A program made the translations under genes and the position numbers. This document shows, piece by piece, positions 9,985-20,142 of a stretch of DNA of 55,000 nucleotides. The DNA lies in the NCBI GenBank assembly GCA_963575745.1, contig CAUYUJ010016157.1, positions 67,501 through 122,500 of the forward strand, read 5' to 3'. The stretch is from Prorocentrum cordatum (Eukaryota; Sar; Dinophyceae; Prorocentrales; Prorocentraceae). How positions within the stretch are numbered: position 1 is the stretch's first letter; every line of letters starts with the position of its first letter. The notes below the pieces were generated by a model. That model did no database searches and had not been told where the DNA came from. It saw only the letters and a list, made by a program, of their open reading frames with translations.

Positions 9985-10950
9985 TAAGCTGTTTGGGAAG
10001 GGGCTCCTTGGATGCAGGACTCGGATCAAGGCCAAGGTAGGCGTACTGTGCGTGGAAGTCGCCTCGGCGCGGCATTCGTCTCATCGTCGGTGATCGGGCG
10101 CCCGACGGCCGCCGCCGCCTGCCTCCGAAGACACGAGTCGGGGGTGCCTGCGCTCTGTCTCAGTTCGACGGCTGGCATGACCAGGACGAGCTGACGGAGC
10201 TCAACCAGGGCTGTGGCCCCATCGTCGAGGTACCAGACCTCTCGGCGCGCGTCGGCGACGTCGAGGACGCCTTTTACCAGTTCTCGGTCGTGTCGATGGC
10301 GGAGTGGTTTGGCCTGGGCGACCCGGTCCGCTGCTCCGAGTTCGGCATCGCTGAGGTTTTTGACGGTGATCTCGGGAGGCTTCGCCCCGTCCGCTCCTCT
10401 GAGAAGGCGACCCCAATGTTTATTGGGATGCCTCAGGGGTGGTCCTCGACCCTGCATTTTTGGCGATCGGAGGGAGTGATCGATTAATCCAGGAAGGCCT
10501 TCCTGCTCCTGATCTGCGAGCTGGCCTTGTCTTGAGTGCGCGCGTGGACAGTCCGGCCACTGTAGGCCTCTCCTGGCCGGGCGTGGTCTCTGACTACGCA
10601 GCCATCGAGAGGGAGCTCGAGGGGGTCGGGTTCACGTTGCACGAGGAGGGGGGCGACGGGGCGCCGGCAGGGAAAGTGGGGGTTGTCATAGACAAGAGTA
10701 GGCGCAGCATTCGCCATAAGTCTAGGGGGGCTTGGCGGTTGTATCCCAGGATAAAGTTTATTTTGACGATGCGTCGGGTGACTGGCGAGGCAGTCCGCGT
10801 GTTGTTAGGCCACTGCGTTTACTACCTCGTTCTTCTGAGGCCGGCGATGTCTGCGTTTGCCCACCCCTCCCGACTCGCGAACGACAATCTCGGGCGGGCG
10901 TCTGAGATCCCGGGCAAGGCCAAGCGCGAGTTCAGGATGATGGCTTGATT
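9350..10950 (+). pseudogene. DIRS-type reverse transcriptase, frameshifted
   Basis: The reverse transcriptase is spread over at least three frames. Visible pieces in order are: LPPEEAACLINPERYLVRS (about 9788-9845); RLIVGD...PPKT near 10080-10130, the finger region; VGDVEDAFYQFSVVSMAEWFGL at about 10253-10320, motif A with its Asp; MPQGWSSTLHF at about 10430-10460, motif B; ARVDSPA at about 10540, the degraded motif C that is normally VYVDN; then HEEGGDG and RGAWRLYPRIKFIL...LLGH at about 10640-10815, the thumb or connection region. A (TA)n tract at about 9938-9980 and frameshifts break it. The second aspartate of motif C is not visible, so it is inactive. Confidence 0.75.
9938..9980. repeat. 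(TA)n microsatellite inside the RT remnant
   Basis: A pure (AT)n run interrupts the reverse transcriptase frame between the 'NEERP' and finger regions. Confidence 0.95.
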
Positions 10951-11333
10951 CATTTTTCTGGCCGGGGCCCGCTTGTCTGTTCCCCCTTCAGATCGAGCCT
11001 ACTGCGGAGGCGCATCAGGAAGAGGATACACAGTAATGGGCACCCCATTTGCCCCGAGGAGTTCCGAAAGCTGACCAGGTGGAAGGGGCGCTGGAGGTCG
11101 TGGAGGCGGACGGGGGTCGCGGGGATGTCTCGGGGTCGTCGGGAGTCCTGCCGCCCCCGAACCCTGGCTGGTCTGCTGATCTTGAGGTGCCTGATACATC
11201 GTATTCGTGGTGGCTTCTGGAGTCTGCTGGGTTACCTTCTCCGTCTTCGGGCGTGCTGGAGTCGGGGGGAACGCGTCTTGGGGCTGGTAGGCTAGGAGGC
11301 AAAGAACGTAGACCATGAGAGCAAAAGGAGGCT
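10951..11333 (+). other. Connection region between RT and RNase H
   Basis: No clean domain is visible. The position corresponds to the start of RNase H in such polyproteins. The minus-strand frames here are Pro-rich shadows. The first catalytic Asp of RNase H was not located. Confidence 0.35.
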
Positions 11334-12461
11334 GTGGGTATAGACCCGGCCCTTCCAGATGGAATCGTAGAGCCTGATCGCCGGCGCACGCTTTTCGAGG
11401 GCAGGTGGAAGAGGGGCGAGGCGATCCACGTGAAAGACGGGAGGGTGATGCTGATGGCTTTCCGCCGAGAATCTTACCGTCGCTCAGGACATGGGCGGCG
11501 ACCACTGGCGCCATCTGACAACAACTCTTCATTTTGCTGTCTCGAGAAGGGCCGAGCTAAAGACTTCGGCCTGCTTACCTTAGCCCGCAGGCGTGCCTCT
11601 TATTCCAATGGCTGCGGCATAGACCTGCGGCCCCGCTACGTCGAGTCCGAGCGAATACCAGCAGACGAGGGGTCAAGACGATTCGACGACGAGAAGGACA
11701 AACCTTCTCCGCGACCTTCGGGCCGATCGCGTTGCGCGGCCTCGTCTTCTTTCTCTCGTCAGCTTTGGGCAGCTGCGCCCGTTGCTGATCGCTGCCCCCG
11801 ACTTCGGGGGCCAATGCCACTTGCCGGAGATTCCTCCGATCTGCGAAAGGAAAAGGTTATGTCTGGTCCTTCGGCAGGCGGGGCAACTCATGCACAGCTA
11901 CCTCCGCCTCCTCCTTCAACGCCATCCTCTTCATCGAGATGCTTCGCGCCTGCCTTCCTGGATCTGTGCTCGGGCTGCGGGGCGCTGTCTTCGGAGCTTG
12001 CGGAGATGGGCCCCAGGGTGGCCGAGTCGTTCGATTTCGCGGAGGGGCCGGAGGTCGACCTCGGGAAGCGTCGGTCCCAGGACGCGGTGATTATGTGGCT
12101 CCGAGAGAGCCGAATCTGGCATCTACACCATGGGGCCCCATGTACCTCGCGGAGTATTGCACGTAAGTCTCGGTCCTCACGGTCATCGGTCAGGGTGTCT
12201 CGGGAGCGCGTTCGGTTCACGGCTAGGCTCATTATGCTCTGCTCCGACACGAAGACCTACTTCTCCCTTGAGAGCCCCAAGACCTCCAGCCTCTTCGGAC
12301 AGGCCGAGGATCAGAAGGCTCCAAAGCATGCTGACGCTTCGTTTGTTGAGTAGCATTGGTGTCGCTACGGTTGCTCCTACAAGAAGCCTGCACTCCTTGC
12401 TACTAACCGCGAAGCCCTTGAGAGTCAAAGTCTGAAGTGTGAATGTTCGGGGCTTCGCGAG
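11334..12461 (+). pseudogene. RNase H plus methyltransferase-like polyprotein segment
   Basis: One frame runs through both domains with a single TAG at 12351-12353. RNase H of the DIRS type is shown by EGRWKRGEAIHVKDGR (about 11393-11440), PSDNNSSFCCLEKGRA (about 11508-11560) and RYVESERIPADEGSRR (about 11635-11685). The methyltransferase-like domain follows: FLDLCSGCGALSSELAEMG (about 11955-12010, a glycine-rich SAM-type loop), HHGAPCTSRSIAR (about 12127-12165, a Pro-Cys motif like that of C5 methyltransferases), then FSLESPKTSSLF (about 12260-12295). After the stop the same frame continues HWCRYGCSYKKP...TNREALESQSLKC. The classical DIRS methyltransferase is of the N6-adenine type; here the PC motif points to a C5-like fold, which is inference. 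Confidence 0.72.
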
Positions 12462-12840
12462 ATGCCACGGGGCAAAGTGATGCCACTGGCTCGAGGCGGT
12501 CGTCAGGAGTGGAAGTGTAAGACCAGCCTTGTCGCGGCGCGCTCTCCATCCTTGTGCCAGGCCTGGGCTTGGGCGGCTCGCCTCGCCGCCCCGCTCGGGG
12601 CCGAGCGCGCCCCCGGCGAGGCGCCGCTGTCGGATGCCTGGCAAGAGGAGCTACGTGAAGTCGCGCGCGCCGGTCTCCAATGCCCGACCTGCGAGCTCAA
12701 GCGCCGCGACCGCCATTGGGTCGCGCCTTGGGCCAGGGCGACGGCCACCTTGGGCGCGGGGCCGTCTTGCCGCTGTCCGCGTTCAGCGGGTCAGCGCGGA
12801 GCGCGGCCCAGGTTTTCTGAGGGCTCACGCCCTTCGCTCG
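12462..12840 (+). pseudogene. Methyltransferase tail and linker to recombinase
   Basis: The same frame as 11334-12461 continues with QEWKCKTSLVAARSPSLCQAWAWAA at about 12505-12580, resembling the end of the methyltransferase-like domain. An unrecognised linker (AWQEELREVARAGLQCPTC) follows. A frame change occurs before the recombinase. Confidence 0.5.
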
Positions 12841-13781
12841 GCAGGAGCTCGGCGTGCCTACTCCGAGGGAAATGACACGTTCATCGCCTCCGCTCGCCGT
12901 GCTGGGTTGCTCCTGGATACCCCCTCCCGCGTCGACGAGGCGCTGGAGAGGTGCGCGGGGCAGCTGTGCCTGAGCGGGGAGCCGCAGAGCGCGGCCCGCT
13001 CCGCCTTGCACGGCTACGCGTGGCGCCACCCCGAGATGCCTCGCAAGGATGGGAAGCTCTGCATCATGAGCCGCGCTGCGCTGGCTGGCTGGCGCAACCT
13101 CGAGCCGGGCGGGTCGCGCGATCCAGCGCCGCTGGAGCTGACCTGGTGGATCGCGGACGACGTGCTCCAGCATGGGCTGCCGCTTGCCGCCCTTCTGGTC
13201 GCCCTGCGCTTTGACTGCTACCTGCGGCCGGGCGTGGGCAGCGCGCTCCGCCGTTCCAGCGGCATGCCGCCGGCCTCGGAGGTTCACGAGTGCTACGATC
13301 GCTGGTGTCTACGACTGTCTCCTCCCGAGTCGGGTGAGCCTTCTGAGATCGGAGCCTACGGTGACAGCGTCGTGATAGGCGAAGTCCTCGGTTTTGAACG
13401 GATCGTGAGTGCTTTGGCGCTTGTCTACCCGCGCATTCAGAGTGACCATTACATATTCCCTTTCGGCCTTCGTGAATTTGAATGTTGTTCCAGAGAATCG
13501 GCTGTTCGCCTCGGCATCTATCTCGCGCCTCAGGCAGTCCCCTCACTGCCTGCGCCACGGTGGCCCCTCGACGGATGCGCGCGCGAATGCCTGCGCACTC
13601 GAGGAGGTGCGTCGCCGAGGCAAATGGGCGGGCAGATCATCGCAGCGTGTCGCGATATGGAAATGCCCCTCTGCGCGCTATGTTTCAGAAGCTGACAGCT
13701 GGCGACCATCGCGTTGCTGCGGCCGCCTCGTCCGCTCTGCCGAATGGTCTGTCCCCTGCCCTTCGCCAGCTGGGCCTTTGA
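12841..13781 (+). pseudogene. Tyrosine recombinase, frameshifted
   Basis: The first part is in one frame from about 12843 to 13530: ALHGYAWRHPEMP, then VALRFDCYLRPGVGSAL at about 13198-13250, which has the first catalytic Arg in 'YLRPG', then PFGLREFE. A shift leads to HCLRHGGPSTDARANA...EEVRRRGKWA at about 13548-13635, with the H-x-x-R box and the GKW that follows it. A second shift leads to RSVSRYGNAPLRAM at about 13648-13690, with the probable nucleophile Tyr, ending RQLGL* at 13779-13781. The R/H-x-x-R/Y set is what DIRS, PAT and Ngaro integrases carry. It would cut and join double-stranded circular DNA, but two frameshifts make it a pseudogene. Confidence 0.78.
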
Positions 13782-13805
13782 GCTAATGCTCGGCATCTCG
13801 CAACT

Positions 13806-14010
13806 GCTTCGAGGCAATGTTTTAAACTCGCACTAGCGGACTCGCTTTGGCGGATGCACTCGTGCAAACTGATTATTCCAGATCACTGCGTGGCGTCTGG
13901 CCGCCTACGGTCCCAGCTAAAAGAGCGATGGAGCTCTCTAGAGCTCTGGCAGGTCGCAGGCTGTGGGTCAGACGGTAATTTCCGTGGCCACGAAGGTTGG
14001 GCATGTATAT
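13806..14010 (+). repeat. Split direct repeat B1
   Basis: This matches 14177-14388 directly. Both start 'GCTTCG', continue 'AACTCGCAC / AGTTCGCAC', 'CTCGTGCAA', 'GCCTAC(G/A)GTCCCAGCTAAAAG', 'TCTAGAGCTCTGGCAGGT' and end 'GGCCACGAAGGTTGGGCATG'. Confidence 0.85.
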
Positions 14011-14080
14011 ATTGCAACAATCATTGATGTCTCTTCGCAGCGTGTGTCGTGGCCGGGTCTGTTGTGATCCATCGCCCAAA
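14006..14080 (+). repeat. Split direct repeat A2
   Basis: Direct repeat of A1 (6431-6505). It lies between B1 and B2, the order expected of PAT/Ngaro-type termini. Weaker similarity to A1 may continue to about 14100. Confidence 0.85.
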
Positions 14081-14176
14081 TATGCGCAAGTTTTTCTGTT
14101 GCTCCTCTTGCGTCACCTCGACCGCCTAGCTTGCAGTGCCCTGCTCTCGCAGGCAGATCTCGCATTTCCATTGGCA

Positions 14177-14388
14177 GCTTCGTCGAAGTAACGTTTTGAG
14201 TTCGCACTCGCGGATTTGTTTTGGCAGACGCGCTCGTGCAAGCTTGTTCTTGCAGAGCAGTGCGTGGAGTCTGGTCGCCTACAGTCCCAGCTAAAAGTTC
14301 GATGGAGGCCCTCTAGAGCTCTGGCAGGTCTCAGGATGTGGGTCAGATTGTAGGTTCCTTGGCCACGAAGGTTAGGCATGTGTATATA
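14177..14388 (+). repeat. Split direct repeat B2 (right end)
   Basis: This is the second copy of B. It ends in a TATATA tract, as the left end of A1 begins, and marks the right edge of the 8-kb element. Confidence 0.82.
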
Positions 14389-14611
14389 TACAATTTTATA
14401 CATTATATATACACATGTAAATATATCCAGCTGCCTGCGGCACACCCCACCACAGTTTCTGTGCGAGACCTCAGCAGGAAGGGGACTGACTGTAGGAGCA
14501 AAGCAGTTCAGACGACCGAGCTGAGCTGGGACGGGTCGTGAACTCGACCTCGTCTTCGTCCGCGCGGTGGGATGGCGTCTCACGTCTTAGTGTGTTCCAA
14601 CCTACTTTAGC

Positions 14612-14850
14612 CTTGATCACCAGAAAGAATTTAGAGCACCAAGGAAGTACCGAAACTCGAGGGTTTTCTTCACGTGCCGGGCCCTGGGAGACATTCGTCC
14701 AACTTTCTTTCTGCGCTGTTTCGACACCTTTCCAGGTGTTTTTTTTGGGGGGGGGGGATATAGGCCTCAAGTGCGATGGGGGCACTATAGCCAGGTCCAG
14801 CGGCCTCGACCGAGCCTCGGCAAAAAGGGGGGGGGGGGGGGGCGAAGGGC
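14612..14850 (+). repeat. Dispersed repeat family L, copy 2, with poly-G tracts
   Basis: It resembles 215-400 to about 14790. A run of T then G at about 14738-14757, and a run of about 17 G at 14827-14842, follow inside or next to it. No gene is visible. Confidence 0.6.
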
Positions 14851-15009
14851 AGCGGGGGGCGCCCCGGAGAGAAGCGCCCGATGGAGAGAAGTGCCCAGCG
14901 GGGCACCACCCGCGGGAGGCGGCCGGCAGGACGGCCCGCGGCACGCCGAGGGGAGTTCACGAGGGGACAAAACACACACAGACACGAGTCATCGTCGACT
15001 CCAAGAATC
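14850..15009. other. Short gene-free stretch
   Basis: GC-rich DNA with no recognised feature, between the poly-G run and the family C element. Confidence 0.4.
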
Positions 15010-15212
15010 GGGGGAGCGTAAGACCCGGGTTTGCCAGGACTCGGGTTCGCCATCGTTTTTTGACGACCGCGACTCGGATTCTGACGAGGAGGAGTTTTGT
15101 GGGATGTCTGCAGCGGGAGGCCTCGTCAAAATGCAGGCTCGGCCTCGTCATTTTTTTGACGACCTCGTCGGGGATTTCCGAGTCCCCTGTACCCAGGTCT
15201 TACGTCCCCCTG
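15010..15212. mobile_element. Family C element, copy 1
   Basis: The terminal inverted repeats are GGGGGAGCGTAAGACCCGGG at the left and ACCCAGGTCTTACGTCCCCC at the right. The interior is nearly the same as in 32346-32553, including 'GTGGGATGTCTGCAGCGGGA'. The left end contains GTAAGA, a possible splice donor. It is non-coding. Confidence 0.85.
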
Positions 15213-15339
15213 AGAAGTGGGGGGGGAGGCGAAACCAAGCAGAAGCACACTGGAAAACGATAGGGGGGAGTCCGATAGGGGGGAGTCCGGTTGTCCCAGG
15301 GCCTCTTTCAGAAGCGCCCCCGAGACCACACACCCGGAC

Positions 15340-15418
15340 CCAGAAGGCCGGGGGGGGGGGGGCAGCGGAAGGCGGGCGTTGCCGGGGTTCTGGAGACATT
15401 TCGGTGCCCTAAGCACAT
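15340..15418. other. Poly-G run and unassigned spacer
   Basis: A run of about 13 G lies at 15350-15362. Nothing else is recognised between the family C and H elements. Confidence 0.5.
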
Positions 15419-15590
15419 TTCGGGGGTGGAGAAAACCCCCAACAGTGACACGTGGATTAGTGAGTTGTCCTTTTTCGGTTCTCGAGAGGGCGCCGTGGCC
15501 GTTATTTTCCAGGCTTGCGCCCGCCAGGTTTGGGCTTCAGGTCGTTTTCACTAAACCACGTTTTGCTAAAAGGGGGCTGTCCATCCCCAA
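15419..15590. mobile_element. Family H element, copy 2
   Basis: It is homologous to 2051-2222 over almost its whole length ('CAACAGTGACACGT', 'CTCGAGAGGGCGCCGTGGCC', 'TTTTCACTAAACCACGTTTT'). The ends TCGGGGGTGGA and CTGTCCATCCCC are inverted. No clear target-site duplication is visible. Confidence 0.8.
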
Positions 15591-15680
15591 ATTGGTTTTG
15601 TTCTCAGAGAGTTTGGAGATTCTAAGGACATTTCGTGGTAGGACTACAGGACTCGAGCAGTGGCGAAGCGTCTTGGCGTG

Positions 15681-15861
15681 CCTGTAGGCCTACCAAAGCA
15701 GGTTCCGAGAACCTCATGCTGTTTTTTTTCACGGAATGTTCTTAGAACAGTTTTGGTTGGGGCTGTTTTGTTTTAGCACATCGGGTTTATTATCTAAGAA
15801 CCTTGTTTTTGTTGTTCGGACATTCTTGGGTTCTGAGAACATGTTGTGGTAGGCCTATAGG
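15681..15861. mobile_element. Family G element, copy 1
   Basis: The terminal inverted repeats are CCTGTAGGCCTACCA and TGGTAGGCCTATAGG. The interior is partly shared with 28565-28741 ('GCTGTTTTGTT', 'TTCTGAGAACA'). Both copies are preceded by 'GCAGTGGCGAAGCGTC' and followed by 'GGGACGGTCGG'. Confidence 0.75.
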
Positions 15862-16420
15862 TATGCCGGGACGGTCGGTCCCTGCTCAAAGGACTGCTGG
15901 GACGGTCGGTCCCCGCTCAACCCACACATCGAAAAAGTGGAAGCGGCCGGATGTCTGGTAGTAGCCCAGAAGGGGGGGGAGCAATACGTATTCAGGGGCG
16001 CCGATGGTTCTTGTCTTCGGCGAGGCTCCCTGTCATGTCCGGCATGGGCTATTCGCCCCCTATTCGGGAGCCTTGAGACGGGGGTCAATGCAAATTGGGG
16101 TCAGCCAGAGCGCCTGATCTTGCAGGATCCTGCAGGGCCAGGGTCGCATTGACCCGGGCCTGGGCGCAGGATCCTGCAGGATCTTGCAGGATCCTTCGCG
16201 TTGACCCGGGTTTGGGCACAGGATCTTGCAGGATCTTGCAGGATTTTGCAGGGCTTGACTGACCCGGGTCTGGATTGACTGGGATCAGAAGATCCCAAAA
16301 TTTTGGAGCTCAAGGGACTTCAGGAGCTCAAGGGTCAAAAAGTAGGGGGCGCCAGGGGCACTGAACTCCACGCCGAAGCCAAGGACGCCTGGAGCCCGAA
16401 AAGGGCTCCCATCGGTGGAA
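15862..16420. repeat. Gene-free stretch with GATCTTGCAG repeats
   Basis: 'CTGGGACGGTCGGTCCC(T/C)GCTCAA' is repeated twice near 15868-15918. From about 16110 to 16260, units of GATCTTGCAG or GATCCTGCAG recur within longer 'TTGACCCGGGT' periods. No gene was recognised. Confidence 0.6.
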
Positions 16421-16558
16421 CGTAAGACTCGGGTAAGCCGGAACTCGGGTTTGCCGACGTTTCTGTGGGAGCTCGCGTCACATTTCGGATTGGGTCTCGT
16501 CATTTTTATGATGGACCCCGTCAGGCCAACCCGCGTCCCCCGTACCCGAGTCTTACGT
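16421..16558. mobile_element. Family C element, copy 3 (short)
   Basis: The ends are CGTAAGACTCGGGTAAG and TACCCGAGTCTTACG. The interior shares 'GGATTGGGTCTCGTCATTTT' with copy 4. It has lost the 'GGGATGTCTGCAGCGGGAG' block of the other copies. Confidence 0.75.
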
Positions 16559-16574
16559 CCCCCCCGTCGGGGAG

Positions 16575-16762
16575 ACGTAAGATTCGGGTACGGTGGACTC
16601 GGGTTGGGCCCGACGGGGCCATCATGAAAATTACGAGACCCAACCCGAAATTTGACGCGGTCTCCCGTTGCAGACATCCCACGAAAACTGGACCGTCGAA
16701 ACCCAGAACGCGCTCGTCAAAAAACGTCGACAAACCCGAGTTCCGGCTTACCCGAGTCTGGG
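16575..16762 (-). mobile_element. Family C element, copy 4 (inverted neighbour)
   Basis: It starts ACGTAAGATTCGGGTACGG and ends CGGCTTACCCGAGTCTG, the reverse complement of the start of copy 3 without its last bases. The interior, read on the minus strand, has 'GTGGGATGTCTGCAACGGGA'. Copies 3 and 4 stand head to head only 16 bp apart, so the pair can fold into a large hairpin. Confidence 0.7.
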
Positions 16763-18040
16763 AAGGGGGGGTCCCAGGGGCTGCACGGTAGAGTGGGGGC
16801 CCCCGCCCCGCCTCGGGGGCAGTCGTCCCCCTGCAGTGGCCAGCACCTGGCAGGCGCGACGCAGCTCTCAGCACGGCTGCAGTCGCTGCTTTCGCGCGGG
16901 AGGAGGAGGAGGAGGAGGAGGAGGAGGAGGAGGAGGAGGGAGGGAGAGGAGGAGGAGGAGGAGGAGGAGGAGGGGAGGAAGGGGGGGAGGGGAGGGGAGG
17001 GGAGGGGGAGGGGGAGGGGGAGGGAGGGGGAGGGGGAGGGGAGGGGAGGGGGGGAGGAGGAGGAGGAGGAGGAGGAGGGGAGGAGGAGGAGGAGGGAGGA
17101 GGAGGAGGAGGGAGGAGGAGGAGGGAGGAGGAGGAGGAGGAGGAGGCGGAGGGCGAGGAGGAGGGCGAGGAGGAGGAGGAGGAGGAGGAAGAAGAAGAAG
17201 AAGCAGAAGCAGAAGAAGAAGAAGCAGAAACATAAGAAGAAACATAATAATGACAAGGAGAGGAGGAGGAGGAGGAGGAGGAGGAGGAGGAGGAGGAGAT
17301 GGCCACCCTTGGGCGCGATGCCCTTGCTACTGTCGGACCTGGGACAGAGGAACATCCTTCAAGAACACGAGGCCCTCCGCCGGCCGACACGCGCATGACA
17401 GCCAAGGGAAGCCCCCTTTTTCCCAGGATGCGCGAGAGCATCCAGCACACACGAAAACACGTTGGGATACACTCCCCGAGTCGACCTCGATCCTATATGT
17501 ATATGTATGGATGTGTGTATATATATATATATGTATACATATGTGTGTAAACATATATATACATGTATATATGTATGTATCGGTGCCACCGTAAGCCTCT
17601 CTACACGAGAGCGCACATCAGCAGGGGCTGACTTCACTGCACGGGGTCCCGGCATGCGTTCCCGCGTGCCAAACGCGGGACCAACGCCGTGCCGACCGGG
17701 CGCCCGGCGTGCTCCCACAAGGGCTGCGGGTGCTTGCCTTGGCGCGTGCACTGCCTTGAGCTTTGTCCTCCCTCCTCCCCCCTCGCACATCCCTCCTCCC
17801 TCCTCCCTCCTTCCTCCTCATCCTCCTCCTCCTCCTGGGCCCGCTGGCGCCGTCGGGCGAAGGGCCCGTGCCGCGGGCCGCTTTGCCGACACGGCCAGCC
17901 GCCACAGGCATCCCTGGTTGGAGGCCAACCGCGAGAGACAGGAGTTCGCGGGCGATGGTCCTCTCCCAATCCCCGGGTTCCGCCCGGAAGGTTTGGCCGC
18001 TCAGAAAGATGGGAAAGCCCTGGGATACACCCCAAGGGGG
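16763..18040. repeat. Low-complexity block: (GGA)n, (TATATG)n, (TCC)n
   Basis: A (GGA)n-dominated purine tract covers about 16900-17300. A (TATATG)n-like tract covers about 17490-17590 and a shorter pyrimidine tract about 17765-17840. Frames of 200-300 residues here are Glu, Arg, Gly, Ser or Pro shadows. No gene was recognised between the tracts. Confidence 0.8.
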
Positions 18041-18678
18041 CTATTCGGACGCACCCCTGTCGAGGATGGACACCCCCCCATCGCACATCCCAGGGTTGGG
18101 CTCCAAATGTCTGGTCGATTCGGAAACACCACGAAGCCTGGGATAGGGATCGACATATCCCCAGACAAGGACATGCACCGTGGTGGTATGCTGCGGCGCC
18201 ATCAGTTTCTGCCGCTTCTCTTGCCTCGCCGTGTCGCCCACGTAGTGACATAGTCTGACTGCTCTGGCCGCAAGAGACCCTGTGTACCGAGCCAGTGCAA
18301 TTGCATCTTTGATTTTCGCCCGGTGATGGTCTGCTGGCACGTCCGCAATTTTGAGATTGGACGCTGCACTATATGCAAACATATCTGCCCAGCTGTTACT
18401 TATCGCGTGTGAGGCGCGGTCGCCATGCTTTCTGGCGAACCCGATGATGTTCTTGCGGCGGGGGACCCACTCCAACAATTATCGTCATCATTTTAACACG
18501 TGCGAGATCTCTTGCACCCCAAGCTCGCACACTTGCTCCTGGAACAGCTGGGGTTCGAGTTCCATGAGTTGCCTTTGTTGATGTAATCTAAGCGGTCTGA
18601 AACTATCGCCCCTGGTATCTGCATGAGCTCAAGCGATGTCCTGCCGGCGCGTCGTGCGGCACGGGGAACCGATTAGAA

Positions 18679-18826
18679 TTAAATCGGGCCTGTCCCTCTA
18701 CAGGAGGGAAATGCAAACATAGTCAAAGATAGTCTGGGGACGAGTTGTTTCAAATCATTGTTTGACTATTTTGGCGTAGTTTTTTACACTATTTTTCATT
18801 TTCCGCCCAACATCCCCCTGTAGGAC
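18679..18826. mobile_element. Family A element, copy 3 (right end lost)
   Basis: The left end is TTAAATCGGGCCTGTCCCTC. The interior has 'AGTCTGGGGACGA' and 'TTTGACTATTTT'. The right end breaks off at CCCCCTGTAGGACGA, so the final 'ACACGCCCGACCTAA' is missing and no duplication can be scored. Confidence 0.75.
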
Positions 18827-18987
18827 GAATCGCAAAACCAGCCTGAGAACACAGCTGCACCATCGCCCACCCCGTCCTCGCAAGGGTTGGGCGTGCCCTG
18901 CGAAGGCCAGGACCATCGGTTAGTAGAGTGTGGTCGCAATTACCGTCAGCGTCGCCCCACTTTCAGCACGGGCATCTCGTCCTGCGC

Positions 18988-19145
18988 TTAGATCGGGCCT
19001 GTCCCTCTACAAGAGGAAAATCCAAAAATAGTACAACATAGTCAGGGGACGATTTTCGGACTATGTTTGAATCTGTTTGGGCATTTGAGGGGTGGTGTCT
19101 ATTTGTCGTTCAAAATCCGCCTGTAGGGGGACACGCCCGACCTAA
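18988..19145. mobile_element. Family A element, copy 4
   Basis: The ends are TTAGATCGGGCCTGTCCCTC and GGGACACGCCCGACCTAA. The 8-bp duplication TCCTGCGC (18980-18987) and TCCTACGC (19146-19153) has one mismatch. It lies inside the LINE-like remnant, so it inserted into a dead or dying element. Confidence 0.88.
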
Positions 19146-20104
19146 TCCTACGCTGGAGGATGGAGAATGGGGTCTTTTGGCACGCAGTGCGTGGGCTCGA
19201 AGATTGCAGCATCTCCCAAGTTGTTGTCGATCTGCCCCTGCTGCGACTTCCTGATCTCGAAAACACGGTTGGGAGCAGTGTGGTATACGAGGTCATTAGT
19301 TTGAAGTAGCGGTTCGCAGGTATTCCATTGATGCGTGAGAGTGCCACATTGAGTTCCACGAATTGTTTTTTTTCGCGGCGATACAATACCCGTATCCATT
19401 GTCGAATTTGGGCACAGTAGCGTTCCTGACCACAGATTCTTGGACATTCTTATTTGCGGTCCTGACGGTGAACGAAGTATTGATCCCTCACAGCTCGTCT
19501 CCAGATCTGCCCGTCACCAAAAAGAACAGGCACATGTTGAAACACCTTGTCCATCTGCCATCGATGCAACTATGCAGCAACCAAAACTTCCAAGTCTCGA
19601 GGTGTGCTACTTGTAAGCTGGGTCGCAAACCCCTGGTCGTCGACGAACGTAGCTGGGCCAGCAAATGGTCGCGAAATCCGTTTCAACGTAAGCCGCGCTG
19701 ATTACGCATGACCTCTGGTTGCTTGCCAAGTGCTCTGAGGACCTTGAAACTCGTTTCGAGCATGTAGCCAACTATGATGCACATCTGACGGAACCGCTCG
19801 ACCATCCCATAAACATTTGCGCACCGCTTCAGCAACATAATGGAAAAAAACACAGTTTGGCCCATATCGGGCATCATGTTGAGTCGAAAGGTAGAGCGTG
19901 AGTGAGCCATTGCGTGGGGCACCGACCACTCCACCCGCGAGCGTGCGAAACTGTTTGAGCACCGTGTCTGCTGTGATCGAGACTCCAGTGCCGTGCCCTG
20001 CTGCAGGGAATAATCCAGCACGCCAAATGATTGAGACCTGATCGTGCACTGCATCGCGCTTCATCCCAACTACCCTTCCGAGCTTTCAACTTCTTAGTCC
20101 TAGT

Positions 20105-20142
<38 letters not shown>

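Larger units (their letters stand above)
6431..14388 (+). mobile_element. Decayed DIRS/PAT-type tyrosine-recombinase retrotransposon
   Basis: In order on the plus strand it carries repeat A1, a Cys-rich membrane ORF, a Gag-like ORF, reverse transcriptase, RNase H, a methyltransferase-like domain, a tyrosine recombinase, then repeats B1, A2 and B2. The A1...B1-A2-B2 'split direct repeat' layout is known from PAT and Ngaro elements. RT-RNase H-methyltransferase plus tyrosine recombinase is known from DIRS and PAT elements. In-frame stops, several frameshifts, a (TA)n expansion and a hairpin insertion at about 8000-9020 show that it is dead. The alternative is a composite of separate remnants, but the complete domain order and matching terminal repeats argue against that. 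Confidence 0.82.
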
